NCBI GenBank assembly: GCA_003164295.1
Contig: PLTA01000007.1
Location: 1-54,735, forward strand
DNA: 54,735 nucleotides
Direction of reading: 5' to 3'
Origin: Candidatus Bathyarchaeota archaeon
Lineage (GTDB): Archaea > Thermoproteota > Bathyarchaeia > Bathyarchaeales > Bathycorpusculaceae
The position numbers were made by a program, and so were the translations under genes. Under the pieces are notes generated by a model, which saw only the letters and a list, made by a program, of their open reading frames with translations, had not been told where the DNA came from and made no database searches. Shown here piece by piece: positions 18,676 to 26,812 of the stretch. Each line of letters starts with the position of its first letter. Within the stretch, counting starts at the first letter, position 1.

Positions 18676-19087
18676 AAATATTTTCTCCTAAATCAAAAAA
18701 GAACGTCGTCGAATATAAAATTGTTTATTTGAAAATGGGTCTGAGTCTTGGTTTGTTTTACGGAAATCGGATTAGAGAAATCCTGTTGTTATGTCGTATA
18801 AGTAGGCGTCTAATTCACTTGCTTTCTTCTTTAGATTCCCAAATAAATCTGCTAATACTTTAGAAGTAATGGAGAGTTATCTTGTGACGGGGTTAGGCAT
18901 TACGTAGGAAAGAAGAATGATAAACTCCAGTTTGAATATCATCCTCAGGGTATTGAGTCTCTGAAAACTTTATTAAAAACACAATCTATCTCTGTGACTA
19001 CTGTAAAGGCATTAGATGGTCAAGTGGGTCATGCAGAGAATGGTAACCTATTAAATCCTGAAAATAGCCTTGATCAGCAAAATATTA
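18676..19087. other. Intergenic region before tRNA-Pro
   Basis: No gene or RNA is recognised. It contains the upstream region of the tRNA-Pro gene; short reading frames show no family features. Confidence 0.4.
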
Positions 19088-19165
19088 GGGGCTGTCGGCT
19101 AGCTTGGTCTAGGCTTGTAGACTTGGGCTCTATAGACTCCGGTTCAAATCCGGGCAGCCCCACCA
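19088..19165 (+). tRNA. tRNA-Pro (TGG)
   Basis: Acceptor stem GGGGCTG/CAGCCCC with discriminator A and encoded CCA. The D-arm stem GGCT/GGCT includes wobble pairs and holds an A-G-...-GG-...-A loop. The anticodon stem GTAGA/TCTAT carries loop CTTGGGC (anticodon TGG). The T arm TCCGG-TTCAAAT-CCGGG has one wobble pair. All parts fold without an intron. The last 15 bases are repeated at 39968-39982, marking it as an integration target. Confidence 0.92.
19151..19165 (+). repeat. attL: tRNA-Pro 3' end, 15-bp direct repeat
   Basis: CGGGCAGCCCCACCA at the end of the tRNA gene is identical to 39968-39982. A chance 15-bp match placed at a tRNA end next to an integrase is very unlikely. I interpret it as the left attachment core of an integrated element. 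Confidence 0.75.
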
Positions 19166-19222
19166 CATTTTGGGTTCAGAACCACCGTTAGTTTTATTAA
19201 CATTCATGGATAACTTTGATTT

Positions 19223-20512
19223 ATGAAGCGCGCGAAGTATACTTATTTGTTTGAAGATCCTGATGTTAAGCGTTGGTATGAAAACACTGCGCGAGGTTCC
19301 AGAATTACTGCCGATGTATGTTTGCGCCGGCTTGGAAGTTTTTGCGAATCAAACAAAATCACTCCTAGAAAATTTGCTTCTCTATCAGAGCGAGAATTGC
19401 ACAACATGATGATGGACTACGTTTCAGCGGCGGAAAAGAAAGGCTACGCAGGAAACTACATAAGCTCAACCATAAAGGCAATAAAATCTTGGCTTGCTCA
19501 CAATAATTTGGAATTGAAAGTCAAGATAAAAATCAAAGGAGTCGACGAAACCCCAACACTCAAGGATGAACGCGTCCCAACGCTCAACGAGCTGAAACGA
19601 ATATTCCTGTCAGGAGACACCAAGGCCAGAACAGCATGCGTGTTTGTCGCTCACAGTGGGTTACGATTGCAAACCTTAGGCGATTATATAGGACAAGATG
19701 GCTTAAGAATTGGAGACTTGCCTGAACTTAAGATTGAAGGCTGTAACGTCGCTTTTTCCAATGTACCTGCGCTCGTCATTGTTCGGAAGGAGCTCAGCAA
19801 GGCGGGTCACCAGTATTTCACTTATCTCAGCGAGGAAGGCTGCGATTATCTTAAGGACTACTTGGAAGAGAGAATGAGAGACGGAGAAGACCTAACTTCC
19901 GATTCTCCGATAATTACTCCTAAGCAGAGAAAAAAGCCTTTCATTAGGACAATCAACATAGGCGACATAATGCGAGGCGCCATTAGACAGGCTGGTTTTC
20001 GGTGGAGACCCTACGTTTTAAGGTCTTACTTTGACACGCAATTGATGCTCGCAGAATCTAAAGGTATGGTCCTAAGAGATTACAGACAGTTCTGGATGGG
20101 CCACAAAGGCGACATCGAGAACAGATACACAACTAACAAACGTAGGCTTCCCGAAAGCGTAATCACGGACATGCGTCAAGCCTACGAAAAAAGCCAGGAA
20201 TTCTTGCAAACTTCTAAGAGCAAAGAGACAAGCGAGGAAAAGTTAAAGGACAGCGTTAGGAAGCAACTTTTGTTGGTCGCTGGTTTAAGCCAAGAAGACT
20301 TAGATAAGCTGGATGTGGCTTCGATGAGCGACGAAGAACTGCAAAGTCTCATAAGGAAGAAATTATTGGGGTTGCAGGCACCAAATGGGAGTTCCCAGAA
20401 AGTAATTAGCGTTGCCGAAGCCAACAATTATCTAGCAAAGGGCTGGGAATACGTAGCTAAAATCTCAGATAACCAGGTAATCATAAAATTGAATCACGGC
20501 ACAAATTTGTAG
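19223..20512 (+). CDS. int: Tyrosine recombinase / integrase
   Basis: 429-residue site-specific recombinase. The N-terminal SAM-like core-binding domain spans about residues 10-100. The catalytic domain has R148 in AHSGLRLQTLGD, the second-arginine motif as YVLR (R267, with Tyr in place of the usual His), H294 in MGHKGDIENRY and the nucleophile Y302. A C-terminal helical extension follows. It starts 57 bp after tRNA-Pro and reads away from it, the classic position for an archaeal integrase that uses the tRNA 3' end. The gene is intact and not split by its own attachment site, so it is pNOB8-like rather than SSV-like in layout. It should excise and insert the 19.2-40.0 kb element. Confidence 0.9.
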   Translation: MKRAKYTYLFEDPDVKRWYENTARGSRITADVCLRRLGSFCESNKITPRKFASLSERELHNMMMDYVSAAEKKGYAGNYISSTIKAIKSWLAHNNLELKVKIKIKGVDETPTLKDERVPTLNELKRIFLSGDTKARTACVFVAHSGLRLQTLGDYIGQDGLRIGDLPELKIEGCNVAFSNVPALVIVRKELSKAGHQYFTYLSEEGCDYLKDYLEERMRDGEDLTSDSPIITPKQRKKPFIRTINIGDIMRGAIRQAGFRWRPYVLRSYFDTQLMLAESKGMVLRDYRQFWMGHKGDIENRYTTNKRRLPESVITDMRQAYEKSQEFLQTSKSKETSEEKLKDSVRKQLLLVAGLSQEDLDKLDVASMSDEELQSLIRKKLLGLQAPNGSSQKVISVAEANNYLAKGWEYVAKISDNQVIIKLNHGTNL

Positions 20513-21023
20513 TTCGCTTTCTTGAGTATGAGTTCAAATTTTACCCTCTGCACCACATTAGAACCATCAGCCAAACTTTTTTTTCACTCATTTTGAGCGT
20601 AGAACCGTAGAAATTCGACTTCGATTTCTGCGAATGTTTTAATTTCCACTTAATCGTTCAAACTGTCATTCTTTACTTTGTTTTCTTCTAACTCCAACTG
20701 AACAGTTCGTTCAAGACAATCAAGTTTCAGAAATTGCCTTGGTCTTTCCAACAAAGAAACTTCTAACTGTCTATATCTTGTATGCAGGGAAAATCATGAT
20801 TGAACAGCTTATTTTATCTTTTGCTTGTCCCCCGATAAAGATAATACACTTCATCGAGCATCACCACTCAACTCAATGCCGTCAAGAGCTTAAATGATCT
20901 TCGATTGTTAAAATTGGAACTTAGCGCCTACATCGTTTATTCTTTTTTAGCATCTCTGACACCATAGTTTCCTAAAGTTTAAAGACCGAATCCCGAACAA
21001 ATAAGAACCAGCCAAAAGGAGGT
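20513..21023. other. Non-coding stretch inside the element
   Basis: About 510 bases without a recognisable gene, repeat or RNA. The right end holds a strong AAAAGGAGG ribosome-binding sequence at 21014-21022 serving the next gene. Confidence 0.4.
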
Positions 21024-21905
21024 TTGAATCTGTCGAGCAATAAGATGTTGCAAGATGATATAAAAAACCGTCTCGAAATCCAGTATATTACTAAAGTTAA
21101 TACTCTGCTCGGTTGCAGTATAGATGAACTCTCTCTTACAAGAAGCAAAGTTGTTGTTGAGAATTGCATTGATTGTAAGAAAGAATTTCGAATTTCCGAC
21201 TTTGAACTTGAGGAAGATAACATCGCCATCTTTTGTCGAGAGTGTAAAGGGCTTCCAGTTGAGAGCTATTGCGTAGGCAGTGAAAAATCTAAAGTCTCTG
21301 ATACTTTGGCTTACCGATTTTGTTATGATGATGTTTGCGTTGAAACTGTTAAGAATGCAATTATTAAAAGTGACATGATTCGAGCTGTTGCTCGGTCAAG
21401 AAATAAAACATACGAGCTTTGCATTAATCGACTTAAGCATAATAGAAAAGTGAGTGGTACTCAAATCAGCCAAATGTTCGACAGTATGTGTAGATCTTTC
21501 ATTTCAGGAAGGTCACGAATGTGGCATGAAATAGATGAAGGATTGAGAAGATTATTGGTGATGCCAACAGATGAATTCAAGAATGAGAATAAAATTGAAG
21601 GCGAAATATCAAATCAAAAAGGTTTCTCAATTCGTGCTTTGCATGGTCATCAGTTTAGGGAATTGATAAGAAATGACAAATACAATGTTGCTGTCGGTAA
21701 GCCTGACATAATATGTGTAGGACATTTTCATCTTCTTATGGTATTCAAAAAATTTGACACATGGATTGTTATGACTGGACACTTTATGGGACATAACATT
21801 CCAAGAGAGAAAGGGTTCCTTTGTCACATGGGCGCTCCAGAAATGAGCCTTGAAGAAAGCTCTGCTGACCCTTTTTTTAGAATAGTTCGGGCAAGAGAGT
21901 CATAG
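21024..21905 (+). CDS. Zinc-ribbon protein with metallophosphoesterase-like C-terminus
   Basis: 293 residues. The N-terminal third holds a zinc-ribbon-like pair, NCIDCKKEF and IFCRECKGL. A helical middle segment (about 100-170) may be a winged helix. The C-terminal part reads GKPDIICVGHFHLLMVFKK, then WIVMTGHFMGHN, the final GHxH metal-binding motif of calcineurin-like phosphoesterases. The early DxH and GDxxD motifs of that fold are not seen, so this is a truncated or strongly diverged version. The AGGAGG lies directly before the TTG at 21024; a start further in (ATG 21045) is possible. First gene after the integrase. Confidence 0.5.
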   Translation: MNLSSNKMLQDDIKNRLEIQYITKVNTLLGCSIDELSLTRSKVVVENCIDCKKEFRISDFELEEDNIAIFCRECKGLPVESYCVGSEKSKVSDTLAYRFCYDDVCVETVKNAIIKSDMIRAVARSRNKTYELCINRLKHNRKVSGTQISQMFDSMCRSFISGRSRMWHEIDEGLRRLLVMPTDEFKNENKIEGEISNQKGFSIRALHGHQFRELIRNDKYNVAVGKPDIICVGHFHLLMVFKKFDTWIVMTGHFMGHNIPREKGFLCHMGAPEMSLEESSADPFFRIVRARES

Positions 21906-22074
21906 GATTAAAGAATCTCTATTCTCAGTCAAAAAAGTGCTGTTTTATACGCTATTCAGATTTAAGACTTATGAACAATTCTAATTAGCTCTTTTTGCTC
22001 TGCAATGACTTTACCGCACTTAGAGCATTTTTCTTCTTTCAAGTGGCAAATAATGAGGAATGAAAATTTCCACT

Positions 22075-22311
22075 TTAGGCTCTGGCATCTCTAACTTTAA
22101 TGAAATTATCCAATAATTTTTTAAAATTTCTTTCTAACACGTTCTCAAGCATTTTAGCGTTAAGATCAACTATAATGAGTCCTTCATATTTTGGTTTTTT
22201 CAACTTGTTAAACTTGTAATCGACATAATCTAAAGGAGAAAGAGACATCGAAGCCTCTTCAAGATTTCCTAATTTAGGCTCACTTAATCCAAACATGCGA
22301 GCTTCATGCAC
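22075..22311 (-). CDS. Hypothetical protein
   Basis: 78-residue protein, no family recognised. It reads MHEARMFGLSEPKLGNLEEA and later KYEGLIIVDLNAKMLENVLE, ending with a basic helix. Highly AT-rich codon use. It follows the 211-residue gene after 9 bp on the same strand, so the two are probably co-transcribed. A zinc-ribbon-like fragment (KCSKCGKV) just downstream at about 22020 lies in another frame and lacks a start. Confidence 0.5.
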   Translation of the reverse strand: MHEARMFGLSEPKLGNLEEASMSLSPLDYVDYKFNKLKKPKYEGLIIVDLNAKMLENVLERNFKKLLDNFIKVRDARA

Positions 22312-22320
22312 AAATTTGCT

Positions 22321-22956
22321 TCAATAGTAATATAAAAAATCAGCAAGTTCATTGAGGGTTTTCCTTAATTTGTCTTCATCTTTACAGATTAAACAATCCT
22401 CTTTTTCATAACTTACTAAAGGACATGATTGAAGATTAGACAGTCTACAGCTATTTTCCTTAAAACAGAAAGGAAAAAGATTATGAGAATCTGAGCCATT
22501 GTTCAATTTTGGATAATATTTTATTGACTGTATAAACTGAATCTTTTCTTCTTTAGTTAAATACTCTTGAAAGAAAGCCCTGAATTTACTACTGCAACCA
22601 TATTCTTTTTCATAGTCATTGTAGATTTTTTTAATTTCTTTAATTGAAGCTTTATTTAGCTCATTTTTGCCTATCCATTCTGGAAAAGTAATAAAATCTT
22701 TATCAGAATTTAGCCGTTCTATAAGAGAAATAAACATAATAGTTTTCAAATTATTTTGTTCAGTACTCTTCATTGTGAGAAAATATCTTGATAAATTGGT
22801 CAATTCATAAAGTGCTCTTTCAGGTTTTTCGTATATATTCAAAAATTTCAAATAATAATTATAAAATTCCTCTTGTGAAAAGTAAATCTCTTGGAACATT
22901 AAATAATTAATTTTAATTAATCTTTGAATGACTTCTATTTTAGACGTATCAACCAC
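22321..22956 (-). CDS. Hypothetical helical protein with C-terminal Cys cluster
   Basis: 211 residues, very rich in Lys, Tyr, Asn and Ile; no family recognised. Mostly alpha-helical. The C-terminal part carries FCFKENSCRLSNLQSCP, then EKEDCLICKDEDKL, five to six cysteines that could hold a metal or Fe-S cluster. Together with the next small gene it forms a two-gene unit inside the element. Low GC compared with the chromosome genes suggests foreign origin. Confidence 0.6.
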   Translation of the reverse strand: MVDTSKIEVIQRLIKINYLMFQEIYFSQEEFYNYYLKFLNIYEKPERALYELTNLSRYFLTMKSTEQNNLKTIMFISLIERLNSDKDFITFPEWIGKNELNKASIKEIKKIYNDYEKEYGCSSKFRAFFQEYLTKEEKIQFIQSIKYYPKLNNGSDSHNLFPFCFKENSCRLSNLQSCPLVSYEKEDCLICKDEDKLRKTLNELADFLYYY

Positions 22957-23133
22957 TAATTATTAAGAAGTGGTTAACCGATTAATTTAAAGGTGGACTC
23001 AGACAGTAAATATGCGAACCATAAAGTTAACATTTTTATCGTTTCTCACTCAACAATCTATTGATTTGGATGCTTAAACCTGCACAATGTAGAATAGCCT
23101 AACATGAAAAAAGGAAATGGACAATGTTTGAAT

Positions 23134-23781
23134 TTAATAGCCTAACGCTTTAAGAAGTTGGTATTCAGAAGTAACGTCACCAATAGCGTATTCATAAAAA
23201 ATCGTGTTTTTTTGTCCACCACATTCAACAAATTCCAAATGCGCTTGATAGATAGCATGACCGATTATCATGTTATCAAGAATTCGGTCTTTGAACGTAT
23301 CATATGTCCATTGAGCAGTCCATCCCTTCTTTTTTGCAAGATCCAATGCTTTACTTTTGACTCTTCCTTGAATGTCGGCTTTGTTCTTGTATTGTTGCGC
23401 TTTCTCGTTGATTTTCCTTTTGTGGTCGGCATTAACATAGTATTTCTTGCATGCATGCTCTAAACTCCAGTCTTTTGTTAGCTTATGAAATGCCTCAATT
23501 TCAGCCGTGTGACAAAGGTCTAATGTTTGCTTTTTAGGTACTTCAACCTCAAAAAACTGTTTTACCATCTCGGTATCAAAGTCTATTTTGTAACCAACAA
23601 ACACAACCCCTTGTGAAAGCAAAGAGACTATTTCTCTTTTAGCACCTTCTAAATTCCACTCTGCTTCTTTTGAATCAGCCCAAAACAATTTTTGAGTAAT
23701 GTTATCTCCTATTTGAACTGACAAAAGCTTCTCATTATCAGAAACCACGCACTTGGTTTCGGTGTCCAATACGATATACAT
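23134..23781 (-). CDS. DEDD-type 3'-5' exonuclease (DnaQ/RNase H-like)
   Basis: Predicted 3'-5' exonuclease. Exo I is YIVLDTETK with the catalytic D6/E8. Exo II is VFVGYKIDFDTEMV, and Exo III is YAIGDVTSEYQLLKALG, where Tyr precedes the last Asp by four residues (DEDDy type). A region of ~60 residues in the middle is very basic (ADHKRKINEKAQQYKNKAD) and may bind nucleic acid. ATG 23781 is preferred because GAGGTGA lies at the right distance; GTG 23790 is the alternative. Likely a nuclease for element DNA processing or defence. There is no polymerase domain. Confidence 0.65.
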   Translation of the reverse strand: MYIVLDTETKCVVSDNEKLLSVQIGDNITQKLFWADSKEAEWNLEGAKREIVSLLSQGVVFVGYKIDFDTEMVKQFFEVEVPKKQTLDLCHTAEIEAFHKLTKDWSLEHACKKYYVNADHKRKINEKAQQYKNKADIQGRVKSKALDLAKKKGWTAQWTYDTFKDRILDNMIIGHAIYQAHLEFVECGGQKNTIFYEYAIGDVTSEYQLLKALGY

Positions 23782-23950
23782 TAGATTCACCTCGTCATTG
23801 GGGGAGAAAACGCCTTTTAAGTATTTGTAAGCTCTTTATTGATAAACTTACTACTTAGATTCTAATTATTGCTACACTGATAACCACAAATGTTATTTTG
23901 TTAGACAATGAATCATTTTCTCAGGATGCCAATGAAGCTGACAATCATCC

Positions 23951-24442
23951 TTGGAAACAAGATTTTGGGGCGGACAAAAAATATCTCAAAAAGCAATAAG
24001 AATTTTCGATGGTTATTGGATTTGGCTACGAATTGAAGACAAACTAACCAAGAGCATCAGTGGAAAATATCTTTTCTTTTCCGAAAACAAAGAAAAACTT
24101 CTTGAAATAGCAACTAATGAAATTGAGAACCACGAATTTCAAATGGCGAAGGTTAACGACAAACTTTTGAAAGGTCAAACTGACTTTGTTTTGTGTCTTT
24201 ATTATGGGGATGATTCACGCAAACAGGAATTATTTGAAAGAAACAAGCAAGAGTATGGAGTTAAATATCGATATTGGAAGAGTGATGTAGACACGTTAAG
24301 CGGTAAGTACAGTAAAGAATTCTTGGATAAACTTCCAGATAGTGAGCAGAAGTATTTTGCTTCTCAGAAAGAGTTAATTGAATTTAAGGATAGAAAAGGC
24401 AAGACGATTTTAAAGCAGAAAGCACATAAAAAAGAAAATTAA
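23951..24442 (+). CDS. Hypothetical protein (possible phosphothreonine-lyase-like domain)
   Basis: 163 residues. The N-terminal half reads YWIWLRIEDKLTKSISGKYL, then LFFSENKEKLLEIATNEIEN; later DFVLCLYYGDDSRKQELFER and VKYRYWKSDVDTLSGKYSKE. I associate this pattern (WIW...GKYLFFS...CLYYxDDSRKxEL) loosely with small proteins labelled putative phosphothreonine lyase, but cannot confirm it. TTG start at 23951. The highly charged C-terminus ends in lysines. Confidence 0.5.
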   Translation: METRFWGGQKISQKAIRIFDGYWIWLRIEDKLTKSISGKYLFFSENKEKLLEIATNEIENHEFQMAKVNDKLLKGQTDFVLCLYYGDDSRKQELFERNKQEYGVKYRYWKSDVDTLSGKYSKEFLDKLPDSEQKYFASQKELIEFKDRKGKTILKQKAHKKEN

Positions 24443-24576
24443 TTGGCCTTCATTGGGCTATGCTCTGATGGCCGAAAGCAGTAGCCTTCTGAAATGTGCG
24501 GACTACAAGTTGAAGGTGAAAACAAGTGGCTAACTCTAATTCAAAATGTGAAAAAAAGAGTTAGTCTAAGTTTTTT

Positions 24577-24981
24577 CTATGCTTGATAAACAGAGAACAT
24601 AGTTTTGAAAGCATTTTTCCATTCTGAACTCATTGTTTTTTCAATACTTAAGAGAGCGTCTTCTATCTTCGTCTCCGCTAAGCACCATTCAATATGTAGT
24701 CTTGATATCGACTTACTCAGATTACCCGACTTACTGCATGGTTTACTGTCCACATAATTTTCAAAGAGTTTTACAAAGAGCCTATAGACGTATAATGCTT
24801 GATACACGTCTTCCATTGTGAGGCTAAGATTGCCTAAATATGCTGATTCAAAAGTGAAATCAACCGTTTTTTCATAACCTTCAACAAAAGCCACTCCGAA
24901 TAATTCATATCTGCTCACTCTCCTTGTCGTTCGCAAATCAGGTTTTCCGAACTCAATTTTAGACAAGTTACACCACAACAA
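24577..24981 (-). CDS. Hypothetical protein
   Basis: 134 residues, no family recognised. Predicted alpha/beta N-terminus (SKIEFGKPDLRTTRRVSRYE) and a helical C-terminal half with regularly spaced leucines (LSLTMEDVYQALYVYRLFVK). Convergent with the preceding plus-strand gene. Protein-like composition and lack of a better frame support it as a gene. Confidence 0.5.
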   Translation of the reverse strand: MLWCNLSKIEFGKPDLRTTRRVSRYELFGVAFVEGYEKTVDFTFESAYLGNLSLTMEDVYQALYVYRLFVKLFENYVDSKPCSKSGNLSKSISRLHIEWCLAETKIEDALLSIEKTMSSEWKNAFKTMFSVYQA

Positions 24982-25097
24982 TAATTCAATTGTTTATTCG
25001 GATAAATTAAGCCTTCCCACGGCAGTTAACAGAGAATTACATAGAAGCTAAATCCCACGAAGAGTTAACAGAACCCTAAATCAAGTATTCTTAATAT

Positions 25098-25835
25098 CTA
25101 CGAAAGGTCATTTTTTGTTCTTTGTTTTAACCTCTCTCTTTCTTCATTAAGTTTTTTAAGCACAACTATCGTTTGAGTTTTGAATTCAATCTCAATTATG
25201 TTTTGGAAATTTTCGAGCAAAAGAGAGACAACAATTTTTGTATGAGGGAACAATGCGTTAGATACAAAATCTGGTTTGAATGCTGGTTTAGGCGATGCAT
25301 CAATACTTCCCAGTATAAAATCTGGTTTGATTAAGATTCGCACTGCTTTGAAGTTAGAGTGAACATAATCACATAACTCTCCGTATCCGAGTGAAAACTG
25401 TTTGTTTTCAGTTAAGTTAAGTTCTTGTTTTACTGTTTGCAGGTCTAATTTTCCTTTGAGCCATTTCTTTGCATATCTGTTGGCTTTTTCAATATCCTTA
25501 CATTCTACAAGAAGTCTCATCACATTAATGCTCTCAACGAGACTTCGAAAGACAACCTCTAAATCATAATAATATCCTTTCAAAACCAAATCAAGATAAG
25601 CCTTTGAAGTCACAACTATTCTTGCGCTTATCATCAGAACAACTGACTCTCTGTTGTCAAATATTATGTTCTTAGCAATTGATTGATTGCCAACATGTTC
25701 ATGAAGATTGTATAGTAACTCATAGAAGTCAATGTAGTTCTTGATCTGTTCTCCAAAAAGTGCCTTTGTTTTTTCGATGTTTTCTTTCTCAGGTTTAGAT
25801 GCTTCCTCAAAAGGTGTAAGACTTGTCTTTGGCAT
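25098..25835 (-). CDS. Hypothetical helical protein (DUF5677-like)
   Basis: 245 residues, nearly all helix. The central part RIVVTSKAYLDLVLKGYYYD, then LEVVFRSLVESINVMRLLVE, then RYAKKWLKGKLD resembles DUF5677/HEPN-like proteins, with an Rx4-6-like helix bundle. A later ELCDYVHSNFKAVRI is also typical of such bundles. HEPN-like domains are often RNases in defence systems, but no RxxxxH catalytic motif is clearly seen. Divergent from the next plus-strand gene; the two share a 90-bp promoter region. Confidence 0.5.
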   Translation of the reverse strand: MPKTSLTPFEEASKPEKENIEKTKALFGEQIKNYIDFYELLYNLHEHVGNQSIAKNIIFDNRESVVLMISARIVVTSKAYLDLVLKGYYYDLEVVFRSLVESINVMRLLVECKDIEKANRYAKKWLKGKLDLQTVKQELNLTENKQFSLGYGELCDYVHSNFKAVRILIKPDFILGSIDASPKPAFKPDFVSNALFPHTKIVVSLLLENFQNIIEIEFKTQTIVVLKKLNEERERLKQRTKNDLS

Positions 25836-25922
25836 GGTCTCAGTATTGTTTTAGAGCACTTTTAGTTTTTGCTCCTCTTTTGGCAAATAAATAATTATAA
25901 GGTGAAGTCATTACTGGCTTGT

Positions 25923-26597
25923 ATGGGAAGAATCGATGTTCTTGAGCATTATGGCATTCCAGTAAAACCCCACTTGGAACAGTTTGAACGAATTAAACGC
26001 TGGAAAAAGAGAATCGATGAATTTAGATACAGCAACAACACTGAGGACGAAATAAACAATCAATTAGATTTCATTTATGCATTTTTCGTCAATTGTTACC
26101 ACTTAAGAGATTTCTTGACTTACTCAAGAATGTTCCCTGACGATAAAGAAATAATTCCTGATGACGAAAAAATAGTCTCTAATGAGGTTGTTCAAAGCTT
26201 TATTCATTCTAATATTGAGATGCAAATTTGTAGAGATATATGTAATGAAAGTAAGCATTGTTTTTTAACGAATCCTTCAATCGGGGAAATAGATCCAGAA
26301 ACAAATAAGAAACAAGCAACTGGGTTTTCAGGCGTAATTCTTAGAAAAGAATACGACCCTTTTCAAGAAATCCTGAAATATGATAACCCAATTAGGAATA
26401 TCAAGTATATTGTCATGGCTAATAACAAAAACTATGAAGTGTTCGAGTTAGCTGACAAATGCGTTAAGCTATGGGAAAAATTCATTTGCTCAAGCAATTA
26501 TTTTCTTCAAAGAATTTTTCCTACCTTTCCGTACTTATCTCTTCACTTTGAAACAGCAATTACAGTTCTTACAAGTAAAAGCTTCGATACGGAATAA
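25923..26597 (+). CDS. Hypothetical protein of mobile elements (HEPN-like)
   Basis: About 224 residues from ATG 25923 (upstream TTG or GTG starts are possible). The key segment is NNQLDFIYAFFVNCYHLRDF, then IHSNIEMQICRDICNESKHC, a pattern (FxxNCxHLRDW...CRDxxNxSKH) that I know from uncharacterised proteins of prophages and genomic islands. The second motif may be a HEPN-like nucleic-acid site. The C-terminal part is less conserved. It faces the DUF5677-like gene, and such divergent pairs are common in accessory DNA. Confidence 0.55.
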   Translation: MGRIDVLEHYGIPVKPHLEQFERIKRWKKRIDEFRYSNNTEDEINNQLDFIYAFFVNCYHLRDFLTYSRMFPDDKEIIPDDEKIVSNEVVQSFIHSNIEMQICRDICNESKHCFLTNPSIGEIDPETNKKQATGFSGVILRKEYDPFQEILKYDNPIRNIKYIVMANNKNYEVFELADKCVKLWEKFICSSNYFLQRIFPTFPYLSLHFETAITVLTSKSFDTE

Positions 26598-26660
26598 ATG
26601 AGTCTCAAATAATTTATCAGGCTCAGACACATCAATTCCGCAATCAGGACATTTAGCCAT
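26535..26660 (-). CDS. Small zinc-ribbon protein
   Basis: 41 residues starting MAKCPDCGIDVSEPDKLFET, ending FTCKNCNCCFKVKR. Two CxxC pairs form a complete rubredoxin-like zinc knuckle pair, with a GAGAGGT site upstream of the ATG. Its 3' end overlaps the 3' end of the convergent gene by 63 bp. Probably a real small DNA- or RNA-binding protein. Confidence 0.65.
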   Translation of the reverse strand: MAKCPDCGIDVSEPDKLFETHLFRIEAFTCKNCNCCFKVKR

Positions 26661-26812
26661 GTCTACCTCTCAGTACGGTACTATACCGAACTGTATGAGC
26701 GTGCCAATCACTTGAAGATGTGTTGGCACAAATTGATACAACAAACCGTCAGAAACGCAGTGGAGAGCTAAGTGAAAGTATTTTTAGTTTTGATAATTAG
26801 AAGGTAATGATG

